Shown piece by piece: positions 8,730-17,955 of a DNA stretch of 64,000 bases. Position 1 is the stretch's first letter, and each line of letters starts with the position of its first letter. The notes under the pieces are model-generated. The model made no database searches and was not told where the DNA came from. It saw only the letters and a list, made by a program, of their open reading frames with translations. Origin of the DNA: Thiobacillus denitrificans (GTDB lineage Bacteria; Pseudomonadota; Gammaproteobacteria; Burkholderiales; Thiobacillaceae); the NCBI GenBank assembly GCA_020723405.1, contig DYIY01000006.1, positions 62,001-126,000 of the forward strand, written 5' to 3'. Both the position numbers and the translations under genes were made by a program.

Positions 8730-9889
8730 AGCAGGCTTTCCGTCAGACGCACCCAATAGCTGGCGCCCAGGGCCAGCACGTCGTCGTTGAAGTCGTAGCG
8801 GGGGTTGTGCAGCATGCAGCCCCCTTCCGCCAGGCCGTTGCCGATCCACAGATAGCAACCGGGCTTCTCCTTGAGCATGTAGGCGAAATCTTCGGCGCCC
8901 ATGGAAGGGTTCATGTCCCGTCGCACGTTTTCCGGTCCCACCAGGCTTTCCAGCACCCGGGCACAGGCGGCGGCTTCAGCCCGGGAGTTGACGGTGGGGG
9001 GGTAGCCGCGGCGGTAGTCCAGGGTGGCCTGCACGCCGTGGGCGGCGGCGATGCCGGCGCACAGGCGCTCCATGGCGGCCTCCATGGCATCCTCCACTTC
9101 CGGCCGGAAGGCCCGCACCGTGCCGGCCACCCGGGCCTCGGCGGGAATGATGTTGTAGGCTTCGCCGCCGGCAAAGAACTGGGTCACGGAGAGCACGGCG
9201 GAATCCAGGGGATCCACGCTTCGGCTCACCACGGTTTGCAAGGCCTGGACCAGGGCGGCACCAGCCACCAGAGGGTCCCGGCCCTGCTGGGGCATGGCGG
9301 CGTGGGCGCCGTGGCCCTTGATCAGTACGTCGAACTGGTCGGCGCAGGCCATCACGGGGCCTTCATGGACGGCGAACTGGCCGGCGGGCAGGCCGGGCCA
9401 GTTGTGCATGCCGAACACGGCATCCACGGGAAAGCGTTCGAACAGGCCCTCCTCGATCATCACCCGGGCGCCGCCATCGGTTTCCTCGGCGGGCTGGAAG
9501 ATGAACACCACCGTGCCGTCGAAGCGGGGGTGGGCGGCCAGATACTCCGCCGCCCCCAATAGCATGGCCGTGTGGCCGTCGTGGCCACAGGCGTGCATGC
9601 GGCCGTCGTGGCGGGAACGGTGGGGAAACAGGTTCTGTTCCCGCACCGGCAGTGCATCCATGTCGGCGCGCAGGGCGATGGCCTGGCTACCGCTGCCATG
9701 GCGCAGCACCCCCACCACGCCGGTGCCCGCCAGGCCCCGATGGGTCTCGATGCCCCGGGCCTGGAGGAAGGCCGCCACCCGGTCGCTGGTGCGGTGTTCC
9801 GAAAAAGCCAGTTCCGGATGGGCGTGCAGATCGTGACGCAGGGCCACCAGATGTTCCCGCTGGGCCAGGATTTCAGGCAGGACGCTCAC
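8717..9889 (-). CDS. M20 family amidohydrolase (hippurate hydrolase type)
   Basis: A 390-residue metal-dependent amidohydrolase. Metal-binding motifs are present in order: ALRADMDALP, MHACGHDGHTAML near residues 98-110, QPAEE, and MGAEDFAY near the C terminus, with the GxxHAAMP dimerisation-domain motif between. Relatives hydrolyse N-acyl amino acids, hippurate or indole-acetyl conjugates; the substrate here is unknown. It has no signal peptide. The start codon lies one base after the stop of the upstream SirB2 gene on the same strand, so the two are likely co-transcribed. Confidence 0.9.
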   Translation of the reverse strand: MSVLPEILAQREHLVALRHDLHAHPELAFSEHRTSDRVAAFLQARGIETHRGLAGTGVVGVLRHGSGSQAIALRADMDALPVREQNLFPHRSRHDGRMHACGHDGHTAMLLGAAEYLAAHPRFDGTVVFIFQPAEETDGGARVMIEEGLFERFPVDAVFGMHNWPGLPAGQFAVHEGPVMACADQFDVLIKGHGAHAAMPQQGRDPLVAGAALVQALQTVVSRSVDPLDSAVLSVTQFFAGGEAYNIIPAEARVAGTVRAFRPEVEDAMEAAMERLCAGIAAAHGVQATLDYRRGYPPTVNSRAEAAACARVLESLVGPENVRRDMNPSMGAEDFAYMLKEKPGCYLWIGNGLAEGGCMLHNPRYDFNDDVLALGASYWVRLTESLLQPA

Positions 9890-9890
9890 G

Positions 9891-10274
9891 TCAGGCGGCT
9901 CCCGGAATGACCTGTTTGGTCAGTGCCACTGCCACGATGTAGGCGAACACCCCCAGGGCGGCCAGCAGGGCCTTGATGCGCAGGGATTTCGTTCGCCCGC
10001 GCTTGAGGGCCAGGGTGCCCAGGCCGATGTAGGCCAACAGACCGGCGATCTTGGCCAGCAGCCAGGGCTGGCCCAGGGGGTTCAGGTCGGCCACCAGCAG
10101 CATGGCGATGGCACTGCCCAGCAACAGGGTGTCGTTGGCGTGGGGCACCACCCTGATCCAGCGGGCCCGGAGAAGTCGGGAATCCGTGGCCATCCAGAAA
10201 CCGCGCAGGAGGAACAGAACCAGGGTCACGTGGACCGTGGCCACGTGAAATGTGCGCAACAGGGTGTAATCCAT
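9891..10274 (-). CDS. SirB2 family membrane protein
   Basis: A 127-residue protein with four predicted membrane helices, matching the SirB2 family in length and in motifs (LLRTFHVATVHVTLVLFLLRGFWM; PHANDTLLLGSAI; AKIAGLLAYIGLGTLALKRG). SirB2 was named for effects on invasion gene expression in enteric bacteria, but the biochemical role is not established. It ends directly before the M20 amidohydrolase start. Confidence 0.85.
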   Translation of the reverse strand: MDYTLLRTFHVATVHVTLVLFLLRGFWMATDSRLLRARWIRVVPHANDTLLLGSAIAMLLVADLNPLGQPWLLAKIAGLLAYIGLGTLALKRGRTKSLRIKALLAALGVFAYIVAVALTKQVIPGAA

Positions 10275-10342
10275 GGAACAAGGGGCTGAACCGGGGAGGG
10301 CGCATCTTAACCCGCTCCATCCGGATCCCGCCTTGTCCCAGG

Positions 10343-10606
10343 TCAGTGCAGGGCGGCGTCCTTGGAAGATTGGTAGCGCCGTTCGATGGCTGCCACCAGA
10401 AGCCGCACGTCCTGGGTGCTCAATCCTGGATAGGCTTCGTGGACCACCCGGTGGGCCAGGTAGTCGATGGGGCTGTTGGCCCAGTCGGTATGGGCATGGA
10501 AAAAATGGTCGATGCGCTGCCAGGCATCGTCGTAGATGGCCCGCAACTGGGGGTGATGGCGGCGTTCATGCTGCTGAACGCCCTGGATGTCCTGATAGGT
10601 CTCCAT
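10343..10606 (-). CDS. Conserved hypothetical protein, 87 residues
   Basis: A small soluble protein rich in His, Arg and Gln with no signal peptide or membrane segment. It reads as mostly helical (QRIDHFFHAHTDWANSPIDYLAHRVVHEAYPGL). I do not recognise the family. The ATG at 10606 has GAGGAG upstream at good distance, which favours it over the longer frame that starts at 10648. It lies between ychJ and the SirB2 gene on the same strand. A role cannot be assigned. Confidence 0.65.
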   Translation of the reverse strand: METYQDIQGVQQHERRHHPQLRAIYDDAWQRIDHFFHAHTDWANSPIDYLAHRVVHEAYPGLSTQDVRLLVAAIERRYQSSKDAALH

Positions 10607-10710
10607 GGGGTGTCTCCTCATTGTCTGGCGATGGGGCGGGGACTGCACCGCCTTCCTTTCTTTTTAGAACAGGAACACGGACTTACCACATTCCCTGTTC
10701 TGGAACCGGT

Positions 10711-11118
10711 TCAGGGATGGCCTGAATCGGCCACCTCCCCATCCAGGTAATACCACGTGCCCTCCCGGCGCTCGAACCGGCTGCGCTCCTGCATTCGATA
10801 GGCCCGGCCGGCAATCTTGTAGCGGGCCACGAATTCCACCCAGGCATGGTCCACATCCACCTGTCCGCTGCCTTTCACGGCCAGGCCCAGCCAACGGGGG
10901 TGGGGTTCCCGGTCCAGGTCCAGACCTTCGGGACGGGTGTCGGGGTGCCAGGTGGCCAGCAGGTAGGCCTCGTTGCCCAGGACGTAGGCGGTATAGCGGG
11001 AGCGCATGAGGGTTTCCGCGTCGCTGGCGGTCCGCTGGCCGGCCAGCAGGGGGGCGCAGCAGTCGCCAAGGAGTGGGCCCTTGCCGCAGGGACAGGGGGT
11101 GGGAGTGATCCGGGTCAT
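10711..11118 (-). CDS. ychJ: YchJ family protein with SEC-C zinc motif
   Basis: A 135-residue member of the YchJ/UPF0225 family. The N terminus carries the SEC-C type zinc-binding motif CPCGKGPLLGDCCAPLL (residues 9-25), followed by the conserved LMRSRYTAYVLGNEAYLLATWHP segment and an NTF2-like beta-rich part ending near residue 127 (EGTWYYLDG). The motif is like the one at the end of SecA, but function is unknown. It diverges from the OmpA-type lipoprotein gene. Confidence 0.88.
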   Translation of the reverse strand: MTRITPTPCPCGKGPLLGDCCAPLLAGQRTASDAETLMRSRYTAYVLGNEAYLLATWHPDTRPEGLDLDREPHPRWLGLAVKGSGQVDVDHAWVEFVARYKIAGRAYRMQERSRFERREGTWYYLDGEVADSGHP

Positions 11119-11217
11119 GGCTTGGAAGGATAAACCGTGGCTTCATCCGTGGGTCACCGGCCAGGGGGCATAATGCGCACCTGCCTATTCATCCATCGTT
11201 TCCGGGAGACCCAGGCC

Positions 11218-12663
11218 ATGCGCCATGACCACCACCCCCCCTTTGCACGCACCCCCATCCTCGTTTGCCTGGCCATGGCATTTGCCCTGGGGGGCTGCGC
11301 CACCCGGGAGGATGTGAAACGGGAAGTGGACCAGTACGGCGATCGGGTCAGCGGCATGGAGACCTGGTTCAAGTCCATCAACCAGGGCATCGACACCAGC
11401 ACACGGCGCATCCAGGCGGTGGAAGACCGGCTGGCCCGGTTGGAACGGCAGGGTGAAGGACTGAACGCCGGCCTGGCGGACACGAACCGGCAACTGGCCG
11501 GCGTCGCCGCAGATCTGACGGTCGCCAACCAAAGGCTGGCCAGCCTGGACGGAGAACTGGCCAAGCAGGCCGCCAGCGCCGGGACCCGGCTGGATGAGGT
11601 GGAGGGGCGCCTGGCCTCCGCCAGCCGCCGTCAGGAAGGCTTCAAGGCGGGATTGGCATTGGCCGAGGGGCGCATCACCGCGCTGGAGGGGCGGCCGCTC
11701 TCCATGTCTGCCGTCCCAGCGGCCGAGGTGACGGTCCGGGCGCCGGAGCCGGCACCGGCAGGTCCCGCAGCCACGGTAAGCTCCCCCGCTGCTCCTGCTC
11801 CTGCTCCTGTGTCAGTGGCCGCCCCTTTGCCCGGACCGGGGGCCGACGCCCCGGCAATCCAGGCCCAGCCGGCCATGGCCGGCCCAAGCGCCGGGCCGGA
11901 TCTGGCAACGGGCCGCCTGGCTGCTCTGGAGGAAGCCCTGGCCCAGGCAAGCCGCCAGGGTGAAGGCCAGGCCGCCTCCCTGAGCGAAACCCGTACCCGC
12001 ATCGCCGATCTCCAGGCCCAACTCGCGGAATTGCGCGGCCGTCTGGATGCCGACGCCGCCGCCATCCACCGCCTGGACGGCCGTCTGGGGCAGGTGGACC
12101 GTACCCTGGCCGATGCCCATCAGCGGGTGGAGGCCGGGGAGAAGGTGTTGGCGGAATCCGGCCTGCGCCTGACCCTGGTGCAGGATCTGCTCAAGGGCCA
12201 GAGTGAACGTCTGAGCCGCAGCGAAATCGAGAACGACAAGGTATCCGCCACCGCCTTGGAAGCCCTGGAGCGGGCCCGCCAGGCGGGCAAGCTGGCCGAG
12301 GGCAAGCTGCTGTTCGAGGCTGCCTTGACCGATGAAGTCACCCATTTCGGTGTTCAGGAAGCCGACCTGAACGAAGCCGCCCGCAAGCAACTGGGTGAAT
12401 TCGCCCAGAAGTTGAAAAGCGAGAACCGGGGGGTGTTCATCGAGATACAGGGGCACACCGACAACCTGGGCAGCGCCGCCGCCAACTTGCGCCTGTCCCG
12501 CGAGCGGGCCCAGGCGGTGCGCGACTACCTGCATGAGCAGGAAGGCATCCCCCTGCACCGGTTGGCCGTGGCTGCCTATGGCGAATCCAAGCCGGTGGCC
12601 GACAACAAGACCCGGGACGGCCGGGCCCGCAACCGCCGGGTGATGCTGGTGGTGCTGCAATAA
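11218..12663 (+). CDS. OmpA family lipoprotein with coiled-coil region
   Basis: A 481-residue lipoprotein. The signal peptide ends in the lipobox LGGC with C27 as lipidated residue. Residues 30-180 and 240-360 are rich in heptad-like repeats (coiled coil), split by an Ala/Pro linker at about 180-235. The C-terminal OmpA-like peptidoglycan-binding domain begins near residue 376 and has the signatures IEIQGHTDNLGSAAANLRLS and GRARNRRV. It probably tethers the envelope to peptidoglycan from the periplasm. ATG 11218 is preferred: it has GGGAG upstream and gives a normal signal peptide, while ATG 11173 would add 15 residues. Confidence 0.85.
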   Translation: MRHDHHPPFARTPILVCLAMAFALGGCATREDVKREVDQYGDRVSGMETWFKSINQGIDTSTRRIQAVEDRLARLERQGEGLNAGLADTNRQLAGVAADLTVANQRLASLDGELAKQAASAGTRLDEVEGRLASASRRQEGFKAGLALAEGRITALEGRPLSMSAVPAAEVTVRAPEPAPAGPAATVSSPAAPAPAPVSVAAPLPGPGADAPAIQAQPAMAGPSAGPDLATGRLAALEEALAQASRQGEGQAASLSETRTRIADLQAQLAELRGRLDADAAAIHRLDGRLGQVDRTLADAHQRVEAGEKVLAESGLRLTLVQDLLKGQSERLSRSEIENDKVSATALEALERARQAGKLAEGKLLFEAALTDEVTHFGVQEADLNEAARKQLGEFAQKLKSENRGVFIEIQGHTDNLGSAAANLRLSRERAQAVRDYLHEQEGIPLHRLAVAAYGESKPVADNKTRDGRARNRRVMLVVLQ

Positions 12664-12765
12664 CGGAGCGGGGCCCCTGGGGGGCTGTCTTTCAGGAAAA
12701 CGAAGGGCCGCCCCGGTTCCCTTGCAGCCCGGGAGGGTGTTCAGTGGGGAAAGGTGGGCGCTGCC

Positions 12766-13239
12766 TCAGTGGAGCTGGGCGAAGCGCCGGTCGCGAAATC
12801 TGTTGCGCGCCATGTCGGCCATTTCCGGCGTCATGGCCTTCAGGTTGCGTTGCATCTCCTGGTCGGCCAGGCGGTGGCCATGATCCTTGGCCAGGCTGAA
12901 CCAGTGGTGGGCGGCCATGCGGTCCAGACGGGTCCCCTTGCGATGCACGAACAACTGGCCCAGGGCGAAATAGGCATCGGCCAGACCCTGGGCAGCAGAG
13001 CGGGCGTACCAGTAGGAAGCCTCCACGTCATCCCGGGGCAGGCCCTGGCCTTCCTCGTAAAGCAGGCCCAGCATGTATTGGGATTCCATCTCGCCCTTTT
13101 CCGCCAGGGGCTTGAATTCCCGGGCCGCGCCCTCGAAGTCCCCGTTGGTATAGGCCTGGATGCCTTCGTCGTAGCCTGCCCAGGCGCTCGCACCGGCCAG
13201 CAGGCCGGACAGCATCAGGCTCATCAGTATTCGTCGCAT
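12766..13239 (-). CDS. Secreted Sel1-repeat protein
   Basis: A 157-residue protein with a signal peptide (cleavage after ASAWA, near residue 21) followed by about three Sel1-like helical repeats (AAREFKPLAEKGEMESQYMLGLLYEEG; DDVEASYWYARSAAQGLADAYFALGQLF; MAAHHWFSLAKDHGHRLA). Sel1 repeats mediate protein contacts in the periplasm or at the envelope. It stands alone between convergent and divergent neighbours. Partner unknown. Confidence 0.83.
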   Translation of the reverse strand: MRRILMSLMLSGLLAGASAWAGYDEGIQAYTNGDFEGAAREFKPLAEKGEMESQYMLGLLYEEGQGLPRDDVEASYWYARSAAQGLADAYFALGQLFVHRKGTRLDRMAAHHWFSLAKDHGHRLADQEMQRNLKAMTPEMADMARNRFRDRRFAQLH

Positions 13240-13442
13240 GGTGATTCCCGTTGGTTTCCCTGGAATATTAACGACGGCTGATATGCTGGACTTGAGGACT
13301 TTTGCCAAACCAGGAAAAAAACTTCCTGCTGGGGTGCTCCGGCTGCGTCGGGATTTCGTCAACCCGAGCCGTGCCAGTCAGGCAGGGAGCCATGCCGCGC
13401 CCGGATTGCTTGCCTGGATGACCAGGAAAATGCGTTTTTTTT

Positions 13443-13462
13443 GCCCGGGATCAAGCCCGGGC
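13443..13462. repeat. GC palindrome next to a T run in the 305-bp intergenic region
   Basis: The gap 13240-13544 between the Sel1 gene and the chemoreceptor gene holds a T8 run (13435-13442), a palindrome GCCCGGG-N6-CCCGGGC, and a candidate sigma-28 promoter at 13484. The T run lies on the wrong side of the stem for a terminator of either strand's genes. I see no small gene in the gap. Confidence 0.5.
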
Positions 13463-13483
13463 CAACAGTAGGAATCGTCTGCT

Positions 13484-13491
13484 GCCGATAA
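13484..13491 (+). promoter_or_regulatory. Candidate sigma-28 -10 element for the chemoreceptor gene
   Basis: A perfect GCCGATAA, the flagellar sigma-28 -10 consensus, lies 53 bp before the chemoreceptor start codon. The -35 part is weak (AACAGTAG, 4 of 8, with 12-bp spacing). Chemoreceptor genes are often in the sigma-28 regulon, which supports the call. Confidence 0.45.
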
Positions 13492-13544
13492 GCGGGGGCG
13501 GCTCCTTCCCGGCCGCATCGACGAACCGAAGCGGAGGCTGTCCA

Positions 13545-14696
13545 ATGAAATCCCTGTTTCTGCGCATGCGGATGGTGCATTGGCTGGGTGTCGCTCTCCT
13601 GCTGGGCAATGCCACCTTCCTGACCGACAACCTGTATGGTTCCCTCGTCCAGTACGTGGTGGCCCTGGTGGTCCTGGTCCACGATCTGGACGAGAAGCGC
13701 TGGGGTGTGGACACGGTGCGCCAGGTGTCCATGTACCTGGCCCATTTCAGTGCTCGGGATCTGTCCCGGGAGGCCAGCATCAACGCCCGTTTCAATCGGG
13801 AAATCCAGGACATGCTCGGCGTGATCGACGAATTCCGCGAGAACATCCGCCAGGCCCTCAACGAGGTGAAGGAATCCTCCGCCCGGAACCGCCGGGTTTC
13901 CAACGAGTTCGGCAGGGCATCCCAGGCCATCGGCAGGCACGTGGCCGAAGAGACCCGGCTGGCCGGCCAGGCTGGCGAGCAGGCGGCGCGCATTGCCGAG
14001 GTGGTGCGCGGCCTGGCCGAGGATGGGGCCCGGTGCGCCCAGGAAATGGCCGCCGCCAACCGGCAACTGGACCAGGCCCGGACCGAGGTGCAAGGCATGA
14101 TGGCGCGGGTGGAGGAAAGCACCCGGACCGGCGAAACCCTGGCGGAACAACTGGGCCGCCTGTCCGAAGCCGCCACCCAGGTGCACCTGATCCTGGCCAC
14201 GGTGTCCGAAGTGGCCGAGCAGACCAACCTGCTGGCCCTCAACGCCGCCATCGAAGCCGCCCGGGCCGGGGAGCAGGGCCGGGGCTTCGCCGTGGTGGCC
14301 GACGAAGTGCGCAAACTGGCGGAACGGACCCAGCGCAGCGTGGCGGAGATTGGCGAGACCCTGTCCGGCATCAATGCATCGGTGGCCGACACCAAGCGGG
14401 AAATGGCCCACCAGAGCGAAGTCTTCCAGGGCTTGTCCGCCGCTTCCCGGGAGGTGGATGGCAGCATCGGCGGCGCGGCCCGGTCGGTGGAAGGCATCAG
14501 CGATCTGGTGCAGCGTACGGCGGGGGTTTCCGGCCAGATTCACCAAGGGGTCGAACAGATCGTGGCCCAGATCGGCAGCATTCAGGTTTCTGCCCAGGCC
14601 AGCGCCCAGGCGGCGGGTGGAATCATCGACGGAGCGGTGCAGATGGCCGCCTTGGGCGATGAACTGGACGCCCGTCTGGCCCGTTTCAACACCTGA
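13545..14696 (+). CDS. Methyl-accepting chemotaxis protein lacking a large periplasmic domain
   Basis: A 383-residue chemoreceptor. Two hydrophobic segments near residues 10-26 and 33-48 are joined by only a few residues, so there is no periplasmic sensor domain. A cytoplasmic helical region follows, then the conserved signalling tip [21 protein letters not shown] and [16 protein letters not shown] at about 223-265. It should signal through CheA/CheW, sensing something in the membrane or cytoplasm, or through a partner. GGAGG precedes the ATG. A perfect sigma-28 -10 element lies upstream. Confidence 0.92.
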   Translation: MKSLFLRMRMVHWLGVALLLGNATFLTDNLYGSLVQYVVALVVLVHDLDEKRWGVDTVRQVSMYLAHFSARDLSREASINARFNREIQDMLGVIDEFRENIRQALNEVKESSARNRRVSNEFGRASQAIGRHVAEETRLAGQAGEQAARIAEVVRGLAEDGARCAQEMAAANRQLDQARTEVQGMMARVEESTRTGETLAEQLGRLSEAATQVHLILATVSEVAEQTNLLALNAAIEAARAGEQGRGFAVVADEVRKLAERTQRSVAEIGETLSGINASVADTKREMAHQSEVFQGLSAASREVDGSIGGAARSVEGISDLVQRTAGVSGQIHQGVEQIVAQIGSIQVSAQASAQAAGGIIDGAVQMAALGDELDARLARFNT

Positions 14697-14750
14697 GGCC
14701 CGGGTGTCGTGAGCATGGCGCGCCCGGGCTGAGATGAAGCGCCCCCTGCC

Positions 14751-17291
14751 ATGAAGCTGAAGACCCGCATCTGGCTGCTCCTGGGCGCCCTGCTCAGCGT
14801 GGTGCTGGCCGTGGATCTCGTCTACAGCTATCGCAAGCTGGAGGCGGAAACCCGGCATGAACTGGAGTACGACGCCAAGACCGTGTACGGCTTCATGATG
14901 GCCACCCGGCGCATCTACCAACAGCAGTTCATCGCCAGCGGACTGCCGGTCAACGATGCCACCATCGGCTTCCTGCCGGCCCATTCCTTCTCGCGCATAT
15001 CCCGGGATTTCGCCAACTGGAACCAGAGCGGCATCATTTTCAACAACGTCTCCGACCAGCCGCGCAACCCGGGCAACCAGGCGGATCGCTTCGAACTGGA
15101 GGCCATGGCCTGGTTTCGCGCCAACCCCCAGGCCACTGAACTGCTGCGCGACATCGTCACGGTGGAGGGCAAGGGCTATCTGTTGTTCACCGCCCCCATC
15201 CGCATCGAGCCCTTCTGCCTGAAGTGCCATGGCCGGCAGGCCAACGCGCCGCCCAGCATCCAGGCCCGCTACGCCACGGCCTACGATTACCAGGTCGGGC
15301 AGTTGCGCGGCGTGGTGAGCATCCGCATTCCCACGGCCAAATTCCAGGAACGGGTGCTGCGCCTGTGGACCGGCACCCTGATCAAGAATCTGGTGGGTTA
15401 TGCCACCCTGTTCCTGGCCCTGGGTTTCATCCTGGACCGGCTGGTGCTGGGCCGCCTGTCACGCTTGGGGGAGGGCGCCCGGCGGCTGGCCCGAGGTGAC
15501 TATGGGGCGCGCATCGCCGCACCGGGCAGCGACGAAATCGCCGGTCTGGCCGCCACCTTCAACCGCATGGCCGACGAGGTGCAGAGCCGGGACCAGGCCC
15601 TGGGCAAGTTGTCCCAGGCGGTGGAGCAGAGTCCGGCCAACATTGTCATCACCGATCTGAAGGGCCGCATCGAATACGTCAACACCGCCTTCGTGCACAC
15701 CACCGGCTATGCCCGGGAAGAGGCCCTGGGCGCCACCCCCGCCCTCCTCAAATCGGGCCGGACCCCGGTGGAGACTTACCGGGAACTCTGGTCCACCCTG
15801 GGCCGTGGGCAGGCGTGGGAGGGGGAATTCATCAACCGCCGCAAGGACGGCAGCGAGTACGTGGAGTCGGCCATCGTCGCCCCGGTGCGCGACGCCTATG
15901 GCCAGATTACCCACTACCTGGCGGTCAAGCAGGACATCACCGAAAAGAAACGCGCCGAAGCGGCCATCCACAACCTGGCCTATTTCGACCCCCTCACCGG
16001 TCTGCCCAACCGGCGCTTGCTCCTGGACCGGCTGGAACAGGCCCTTCTGTCGGGCAAGCGGGGCCAGTCATACGGGGCCCTGCTCAACCTGGACCTGGAC
16101 AACTTCAAGGTGCTCAACGACACCCGGGGCCACGAGGCCGGCGACCGGCTGCTGGCCGAGGTGGCCCGCCGCCTGGTGGAATGCGTGCGGGAGGAGGACA
16201 CGGTGGCCCGGCCCGGGGGTGACGAGTTCCTGGTGATACTGGAAAACCTGGGCCGGGATGAGGCGGAAGCTGCCCGTGTGGCCGAACTGGTGGCTGAAAA
16301 GATCCACCAGGCCCTGGCCCGGCCCTACCGGCTCACCGGCCTTGAAGAGGCCCACGAAGCCACGGCCAGCATCGGCATCACCCTGTTCCAGGGCGGGCAA
16401 CCGGCTGGCGACATCCTCCTCAAGCAGGCCGATGTGGCCCTCTATCAGGCCAAGGATGGCGGCCGCAACCTCATCCGCTTCTTCAACCAGGCCATGCAGA
16501 ACGCCATCGACACCCGGGCCGAGATGGAGAATGCCCTGCGCCAGGCCCTGGCCCGCCAGGAACTGTGCCTGCACTACCAGCCCCAGGTGGATGATGCCGG
16601 CCGGGTCCTCGGCGCCGAGGCGCTGCTGCGCTGGCCCCGGGCCGGCGGTATGGAATCGCCGGCCCGCTTCATACCCCTGGCCGAGGAATCGGACCTGATT
16701 CTGGCCATCGGCGAGTGGGTGGTGCGCACTGCCTGCGATCAACTCAAGGCCTGGTCGGAATCGGAATTGACCCGGGATCTGCGCCTGGCCATCAACGTGA
16801 GTGCCCGCCAGTTCCACCAGGACAGCTTCGTGGGACAGATCGCCGCCTGCCTGGCCCGCAGCGGCATCAACCCCTCGCGCCTGAAGCTGGAACTCACCGA
16901 AAGCGTGGTGCTGGACAACGTGGAGGACGTGATCCGCCGCATGCACGAACTGCGTGCCCTGGGGGTGAGCTTCTCTCTGGACGACTTCGGCACCGGCTAC
17001 TCCTCCCTGGCCTATCTGAAGCGCTTGCCCCTGGACCAGATCAAGATCGACCAGTCCTTCGTCCGGGATCTCGGCAGCGACGCCAACGATGCGGCCATCG
17101 TCCGGGCCATCCTGGCCATGAGCCGTTCCTTGGGACTGGAAGTGATCGCCGAAGGCGTGGAAACCCCGGAGCAGCACGATTACCTGCGTGCCTGCGGCTG
17201 TCTGGCCTACCAGGGCTATCTGTTCGGCAAGCCCATGCCCATCGGTGCATGGGCCGACTGGCTGGCGGCACGGACCCGGCCTGGTGGCTGA
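14751..17291 (+). CDS. Membrane GGDEF-EAL protein with heme-c-type periplasmic sensor
   Basis: An 846-residue c-di-GMP enzyme. Layout: membrane helix near 5-25; periplasmic Tll0287-like/DUF3365 sensor at about 30-200 with a CLKCH heme-c motif (C156-H160); second membrane helix near 210-235; HAMP; PAS domain near 290-400; GGDEF domain with an intact GGDEF at about 490 and an inhibitory-site RxxD (REED) five residues before it; EAL domain from about 590 with AEALLRW, and DDFGTGYSSL later. Both catalytic domains look competent. The CxxCH suggests a covalent heme and redox or gas sensing. It follows the chemoreceptor gene by 54 bp and may share its transcript. Confidence 0.9.
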   Translation: MKLKTRIWLLLGALLSVVLAVDLVYSYRKLEAETRHELEYDAKTVYGFMMATRRIYQQQFIASGLPVNDATIGFLPAHSFSRISRDFANWNQSGIIFNNVSDQPRNPGNQADRFELEAMAWFRANPQATELLRDIVTVEGKGYLLFTAPIRIEPFCLKCHGRQANAPPSIQARYATAYDYQVGQLRGVVSIRIPTAKFQERVLRLWTGTLIKNLVGYATLFLALGFILDRLVLGRLSRLGEGARRLARGDYGARIAAPGSDEIAGLAATFNRMADEVQSRDQALGKLSQAVEQSPANIVITDLKGRIEYVNTAFVHTTGYAREEALGATPALLKSGRTPVETYRELWSTLGRGQAWEGEFINRRKDGSEYVESAIVAPVRDAYGQITHYLAVKQDITEKKRAEAAIHNLAYFDPLTGLPNRRLLLDRLEQALLSGKRGQSYGALLNLDLDNFKVLNDTRGHEAGDRLLAEVARRLVECVREEDTVARPGGDEFLVILENLGRDEAEAARVAELVAEKIHQALARPYRLTGLEEAHEATASIGITLFQGGQPAGDILLKQADVALYQAKDGGRNLIRFFNQAMQNAIDTRAEMENALRQALARQELCLHYQPQVDDAGRVLGAEALLRWPRAGGMESPARFIPLAEESDLILAIGEWVVRTACDQLKAWSESELTRDLRLAINVSARQFHQDSFVGQIAACLARSGINPSRLKLELTESVVLDNVEDVIRRMHELRALGVSFSLDDFGTGYSSLAYLKRLPLDQIKIDQSFVRDLGSDANDAAIVRAILAMSRSLGLEVIAEGVETPEQHDYLRACGCLAYQGYLFGKPMPIGAWADWLAARTRPGG

Positions 17292-17319
17292 AGAACCCGC
17301 CCGTCCCCGGACTGGTAGG

Positions 17320-17337
17320 AGCGGGCCATGGCCCGCT
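17320..17337. repeat. 18-bp perfect palindrome, REP-like
   Basis: AGCGGGCCATGGCCCGCT lies between the GGDEF-EAL gene and the next gene, preceded by GTAGG, the usual context of short extragenic palindromes in proteobacteria. No T run follows. Confidence 0.55.
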
Positions 17338-17364
17338 GTGGCTGTACATGGTCATAATCCCGCC

Positions 17365-17955
17365 ATGATCCAACGCAAAGCCTTCCTGCCCCGGATGGGC
17401 ATGCCCACACTGGCATTGCTCGTCTGCTTCCCGGCCGTGAACCCGGCCCGGGCCGACACCCTGACGCGCACTGACCCCGAAACCGGCGCCCTCACCTGGG
17501 AAACCCGCGCCCATGGCGTGAGCCTGCAACTCACCCAGATCCTGCCGGATCAGGCCCGGGCCTTCTACTTGAACCGGGGTTTTTCCGCCGACGCGGCGGA
17601 ACGCTTCGCCACCGCCTGCGTCTACATGACCGTGCTGCGCAACGATGCCGCGCCGGGGGAAGTGGCCTTCCATTTGGCCGACTGGCGGGTGCTGAATGGC
17701 GGCCAGGAACGTCCCCCCCTGTCCACCGAACACTGGCTGGCCCTCTGGCAGACCCTGGGCCTGGGCGAACCGGCCCGCATCGCCTTCCGCTGGGCCCAGT
17801 TCCCGCCGGAACAGGAATACGCCCCGGGGGAATGGAACCAGGGCATGCTGACCACCGGCCTGGCGCCGGGGGCCCAATTCGATCTGCTGGCCCGCTGGAC
17901 CGTGGCAGGCCAGATCTATGAAGGGAAACTGAACCATGTCGTCTGCGCGCGGTGA
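17365..17955 (+). CDS. Secreted protein of unknown function upstream of a TlpA-like gene
   Basis: A 196-residue protein with a signal peptide (PTLALLVCFPAVNPARA, cleavage near residue 30). The mature part has no domain that I recognise. It has single cysteines at VCF in the signal, at ACVYM and near the C terminus (VVCAR). Its 3' end overlaps the start of the TlpA-like gene by 20 bases, and the DUF255 gene follows with another overlap. The three are therefore one operon, pointing to periplasmic thiol chemistry or metalloprotein assembly. Confidence 0.7.
   Translation: MIQRKAFLPRMGMPTLALLVCFPAVNPARADTLTRTDPETGALTWETRAHGVSLQLTQILPDQARAFYLNRGFSADAAERFATACVYMTVLRNDAAPGEVAFHLADWRVLNGGQERPPLSTEHWLALWQTLGLGEPARIAFRWAQFPPEQEYAPGEWNQGMLTTGLAPGAQFDLLARWTVAGQIYEGKLNHVVCAR

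Noticed and set aside
10666-10701. Inverted repeat AGAACAGG / CCTGTTCT after ychJ as a terminator
   Set aside because: No T run on the ychJ strand, and the 20-base loop is too long.
13435-13462. Hairpin with T run as a terminator
   Set aside because: The T run precedes the stem on the plus strand, and on the minus strand the stem is followed by A, so it does not fit a terminator for any neighbouring gene.
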